A DNA stretch of 64,000 bases. Origin: Talpa occidentalis. Taxonomy: Eukaryota > Chordata > Mammalia > Eulipotyphla > Talpidae. The translations under genes were made by a program, and so were the position numbers. Where the stretch lies: NCBI RefSeq assembly GCF_014898055.3, contig NW_023605194.1, positions 98,153,258 to 98,217,257 of the forward strand, given 5' to 3'. The notes below the pieces were generated by a model that did no database searches, was not told the DNA's origin, and saw only the letters and a list, made by a program, of their open reading frames with translations. Numbering within the stretch: position 1 is the first letter of the stretch; every line of letters begins with the position of its first letter. This document shows positions 60,885-64,000 of the stretch, piece by piece.

Positions 60885-61200
60885 ATAGATCTGGAGGGGA
60901 TTATGCTAAATGATGTAAGTCACAAGGAGAAAGGCAAATACTGCATATTATAGAGAAACAAAATAAAGGAGCTGAATAAAATAAACCAAAACAAACCCTA
61001 GAAATTTAACTGCAGAATGGAGGCTATAAGGGGGAGTGTAGCGATGGGAGAAAATGAGGAGGTGCCCAGTGGTCTGTGGTACAGGACTGTGGGTGCTTGG
61101 TCCTGGGTGTGGTGGCAAACCTCAATGAAGTGTGAATCTCTTCCCCTAAATCATATACAGTTTTGTAAACCAATGTTACCTCAATAAAAAACAATAAAAT
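60885..61200 (+). repeat. L1M 3'-end relic
   Basis: GGGGATTATGCTAAATGATG and GTAAGTCACAAGGAGAAAGG are decayed ORF2-end codons. Then come a GAATGGAGGCTATAAGGGGG block and a CAATGTTACCTCAATAAAAA end. Lies just past the TRIM poly(A) signal. Confidence 0.75.
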
Positions 61201-61337
61201 AATTTGATTTAATAGAAAACTTAGAATGTGAAGCACAAAAAAATAAAAAACAAAATAAATTTATAATCGCTTAGTATAATGATAACAAAATTCATGACAT
61301 CACACTCAGCAGAATATTATGACAAAAGGGTATGAAA

Positions 61338-61343
61338 AAATTT
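61338..61343 (-). terminator. Candidate poly(A) signal of the TRIM gene
   Basis: AATAAA on the minus strand, about 360 nt past the stop codon at 61700-61702. This would give a 3' UTR of roughly 370-380 nt. It lies clear of the L1 relic that ends near 61200. Confidence 0.5.
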
Positions 61344-61699
61344 ATTAAGCACAGAATGAGGTTTTACAGGGAGAGTTGGAAGGTTATCAGGGAAGGTCCC
61401 AAAATGCCTGAGAGCTAAGGGAGAAGACGCAAGGGAATGCGTTTCTGCTGCCTGCACACAGTGTTGGGTGAGGGTTCTGTAACTACCAGGCATTTGCTTG
61501 TTTTCATTTCCTTCCTTCTTAAAGGAAGGATTGCTTGGACTTCTTTTCCTGGTGGAATTAAGGAGAAGATAAAAGGGCAAGTCCTAAAGGATTTCAATAA
61601 TCATATATGCAAACAAATATATGTTATGAGTATCCCTTTCAATAACAAGGGGAGAAAATATACCCACGTACATAGTCACCTCGGTAGTTGATCACGCCT

Positions 61700-63070
61700 C
61701 TAAGACAATAAGCTGAGTGTCAGGGGTTTTGAGGAAGGCCCAAAGGAGAAATAGGGCATCAGTTTTTCGGTGAATAGGTCAGTGAATGTATACAAATAGC
61801 ACCTGCGATTCAGGTCAAAAAAAGAAAGCTCCCCCAACTCATAATCCAAAAAAACCCCAATCCGCACAACTTGCTCTGGGTCCCACGGACCCCGCGCCCA
61901 CAGCGAGGGCTGAAACTGCCAGCACACAGGGCCCGGGCACGGTGACCGCGGAGCCTTGGTGCAGAAGGATTCTTTGCACACACCTAGGCACCAGGCCCTT
62001 GTGCCTCTGGCTTCCACCTGCCAGAAGTGCCTGCCAGCATCAAAGCCCTCCGCACTCTGGACCCCTGGGTGAGAAGGAGCACCCCGGGTGCCCCCGAGGC
62101 CGCCTGGCGGCAGTGTTCTCACTGTCACACTTTTTCTGTCCTGGGACACAATAAGGCCTGGGTGGGCCTTTGCCGGATCTAGGGTCAAGTCTTCCTGGAA
62201 GGCGCTCATGATGTTTTGCAGGCCCAAGTAATGCGGAGGGAGCGGGCAGCTCTCTCGCTGGAGTTCATAGGAAATCACTGCTGGAGACTGCAGGAGCTCA
62301 CACCTGCTCTGGAGCCTCTTGACGCTAGTCAGTAACTCCAGGTCTCCCTGCAGACACTTCTCTGGGATTTCAATGAGCAGATTCTTCAGCGTGGACAGGT
62401 GGCTTAACAGCCGGCTCTTGTTTTCCACGATTTTTCCGCCTATGATCTTCTCCTCTATGAGCATCCGGGCTTGAATCGCCCCTTGCTCCTTTCTCAGGAA
62501 AGTTCCAAGTTCCTCAAATTCAGGGCGTGATTCTTCCCTGCAGCTTTCCATCTTCCATTTCAGTTCAATGGATCTGCAAATTTGCATTTCACACTCTGTT
62601 TCAGCCACTTCAACCTGATGCTTCAGAAGCTCCATGTAGCTTTTGAGCTGCCGCCTGTGCCTGGCTGCAGCTGGCCCAAGGGGCGTCAGCGGGTGGTCGC
62701 GGTGGTCAGAGCACACCCCGCACTGGGGACACAGCAGCTGCAGGTCCTCCTCACAGAACAGGCTCAGCACCTGACAGTGCTTCTCACACAGGGCCCCTTC
62801 CTCCTGCTTTGGGCCTCTCTCGGCGGGAAGCTGCTTGACAATGTCCACCATGCGACATAACTGTGTGTTCCTCTTGAGGCTCCCGGCGGGGCAGTGCTGG
62901 AGGCACACGGGACAGGGCAAGATGTCCTGGAGGTCTTCCCAGCGCTGCCGGATGCAGGAGCCACAGAAGTTGTGGCCGCAGTCCAGGGTCACTGGGTGTC
63001 TCAGGTAGTCCAGGCAGAGGGGGCAGCTGGCCTCTGCTTGGAGCTCAGCCAGGCAGGCGGCAAAGGCCAT
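61700..63070 (-). CDS. TRIM75: TRIM60/TRIM61/TRIM75-group E3 ubiquitin ligase, intact
   Basis: Encodes 456 aa in one exon. RING C3HC4 ligands are all present (C16, C19, C31, H33, C36, C39, C53, C56). B-box 2 is C95, H98, C106, D109, C114, C117, H123, H126. A helical coiled-coil region spans about 130-260. PRY-SPRY runs from about 297 to 450, with the LDPAKAHPGL, WCLGVCKESF, FLDYELGELSFFDLN and YTFTDLFTE blocks. This architecture is that of cytosolic RING ubiquitin ligases whose SPRY domain binds the target; the substrate is unknown. The residue pattern (MAFAACLAELQAEASCPLCLDY start, FLDYELGxLSF end) fits the single-coding-exon TRIM60/61/75 cluster, whose members are about 470 aa. I chose the start at 63070 because it aligns with family starts and has A at -3 and G at +4. 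The frame stays open for 68 more codons, but that stretch is probably intron. The SPRY segment between W384 and V401 looks about 10 residues shorter than in TRIM60. The family call is firm; TRIM75 rather than TRIM60 or TRIM61 is less certain. Confidence 0.9.
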   Translation of the reverse strand: MAFAACLAELQAEASCPLCLDYLRHPVTLDCGHNFCGSCIRQRWEDLQDILPCPVCLQHCPAGSLKRNTQLCRMVDIVKQLPAERGPKQEEGALCEKHCQVLSLFCEEDLQLLCPQCGVCSDHRDHPLTPLGPAAARHRRQLKSYMELLKHQVEVAETECEMQICRSIELKWKMESCREESRPEFEELGTFLRKEQGAIQARMLIEEKIIGGKIVENKSRLLSHLSTLKNLLIEIPEKCLQGDLELLTSVKRLQSRCELLQSPAVISYELQRESCPLPPHYLGLQNIMSAFQEDLTLDPAKAHPGLIVSQDRKSVTVRTLPPGGLGGTRGAPSHPGVQSAEGFDAGRHFWQVEARGTRAWCLGVCKESFCTKAPRSPCPGPVCWQFQPSLWARGPWDPEQVVRIGVFLDYELGELSFFDLNRRCYLYTFTDLFTEKLMPYFSFGPSSKPLTLSLLS

Positions 63071-63127
63071 TGTGTAAGAGGCGCTTTCTGGGCAAACGCC
63101 TTCCACCAAGTCGTGGTCCTCCAGCCC

Positions 63128-63733
63128 CTGGGAGAGGTGAGAAGCAGATGTCTCCTCGGCACCTACTCTCCTCAGGTCTTCCCAGGGTTCCAGGAAGCTG
63201 TAATCCCACGAGCGTGTTTGTCCTCCTTCCCCTCTCTCTAAATCAGCTTCCAGGAGGAGACAGGGCCCAGACAATCACTGATCCCCTGGCTCAGTCACCT
63301 TCACTCACATTATTTTTGACTAGTGGGTCCTCTTGTTAGAAAATGCCACAACTTTAAAAAAATAATGGAAATGGGTGTCAGGGTAGCCAAACTCAGTGGA
63401 AGAATAGCCCAGATTTCAACACAAAACAACAAGGAAAATATACAATGACAAATCCTACCTAATCCGTTTTCCTGAAGCAGACACACATACTTCCAAGGGC
63501 TAGGGTGGGAAATGGGTGTATCAAGTGAACAAAATTTATGTGATTTAGGACAATGCTCATTGAGAGACTAGGCGCCATAAGAAATGGCATGTGTTTTTTG
63601 AAAAGCAATAGAAATCAGATTTCCTTTGGAAGTGCATGATTTCTGCCCTAAAGGGAGTAGAAAGGTCAGGAAGCCAGTAAGCCTCTATCTGTCTACCTCA
63701 CCCATGCCCACATTGCTACACCTCCCTACTTAC
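63128..63733 (-). other. Predicted 5'-UTR intron of the TRIM gene
   Basis: Bounded on the minus strand by GTAAGT (63733-63728) and by a pyrimidine-rich CCCAG acceptor at 63128. It contains the 68-codon in-frame extension of the TRIM reading frame, which is therefore probably not translated. I see no clear repeat inside. Confidence 0.5.
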
Positions 63734-63835
63734 CTGAGGCTGGTGGTTCTTGGTGGCTCTTGGCTACTTTGCCTGGTTTGTCTCTGAGGTAGATCTCCTG
63801 TAAGGGAGATCTGAGGTAGTCTGCTAGCAGTCTGA
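63734..63835 (-). other. Untranslated first exon of the TRIM gene (predicted)
   Basis: On the minus strand a perfect donor CAG|GTAAGT lies with its exon end at 63734. The next good acceptor is TTCTCACCTCTCCCAG, with AG at 63129-63128. This gives a ~606-bp intron and a second exon that begins 57 nt before the ATG. A TATA box 30 bp beyond the right end supports a start near 63835. An untranslated 5' exon followed by a single coding exon is typical of this TRIM group. The transcription start is inferred. The exon carries an 8-bp inverted repeat (AGATCTCC/GGAGATCT, 63791-63812) flanked by two copies of TCTGAGGTAG. Confidence 0.55.
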
Positions 63836-63857
63836 GCGGTTTCTGATGTGAGCAGGG

Positions 63858-63865
63858 TATTTATA
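63858..63865 (-). promoter_or_regulatory. TATA box of the TRIM gene
   Basis: The minus strand reads TATAAATA here. It sits about 125 bp upstream of a consensus splice donor and about 790 bp upstream of the TRIM ATG. No CpG island is evident, so a tissue-restricted TATA promoter is the likeliest reading. Confidence 0.55.
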
Positions 63866-64000
63866 GACCCTAGGAGGGGCTATGACAACCCCAAGCAGGA
63901 AAGACTGGTGACTCCTCCCCCAGAAAGGGAGGTGGTCTTGAACTGCTGTTGTAGGGGGATTTCCTGGGACTATAAACTAAGAGGTGGGACACTTTGTTAA

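Noticed and set aside
63071..63274. 68-residue N-terminal extension of the TRIM protein
   Set aside because: It lacks family similarity and is crossed by a good splice acceptor at 63128, so it is probably intron or UTR.

Overview
This is nuclear DNA of a placental mammal. Supporting signs are an intron-bearing TRIM gene, MIR and L2-like relics, old and younger LINE-1 (L1) copies, MaLR LTRs, a Charlie-type hAT relic and retropseudogenes. None of the lineage SINEs I know is visible (no Alu, B1/B2, CAN, Bov, ERE or VES). The local SINE is tRNA-derived: pol III A and B boxes, a body of about 180 bp and an AATAAATAAAT tail. A full-length and a tRNA-only form both occur. My best guess is a colugo (Dermoptera), which is known for tRNA-derived t-SINEs, but this is a weak inference (about 0.4).

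Gene content: one protein gene is supported, at the right edge on the minus strand. It is an intact TRIM of the TRIM60/TRIM61/TRIM75 group (RING, B-box 2, coiled coil, PRY-SPRY; 456 aa in one coding exon, 61700-63070). A TATA box, an untranslated first exon with a consensus donor, a ~606-bp intron and a poly(A) signal can all be placed. The other ~61 kb is intergenic. Two RNA-gene relics lie there: a U6 snRNA pseudogene near 20.2 kb and a tRNA-Glu pseudogene near 43.1 kb.

Layout: 0-5 kb is a nested stack. A MaLR LTR (1532-3790) is split by a 5'-inverted L1 and by a solo LTR of a second family, and is followed by a complete solo LTR of a third family. From 5 to 24 kb there are SINEs, L1M relics, a MaLR/solo-LTR pair, a piggyBac-type MITE (19421-19639) and a young L1 inserted into another young L1 (23686-24608). 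From 24.6 to 36 kb there are no SINEs, only ancient relics and apparently unique sequence. From 36 to 48.5 kb there are L1M relics, a solo LTR inserted inside a SINE (42255-42977) and a 1.4-kb Charlie relic carrying a tRNA-only SINE. From 48.7 to 61 kb SINEs are dense (eight copies). The TRIM gene fills 61.3-63.9 kb.

Three LTR families are recognisable. LTR-1 has three copies, 4-bp target duplications and TGTTACAGGG ends. LTR-2 has four copies, 5-bp target duplications and TGTAGGG/CCTACA ends. LTR-3 has one copy. No internal retroviral gene was recognised. All repeat calls come from reading the sequence (TSDs, ends, motifs) and from memory of family consensus; no database was searched.
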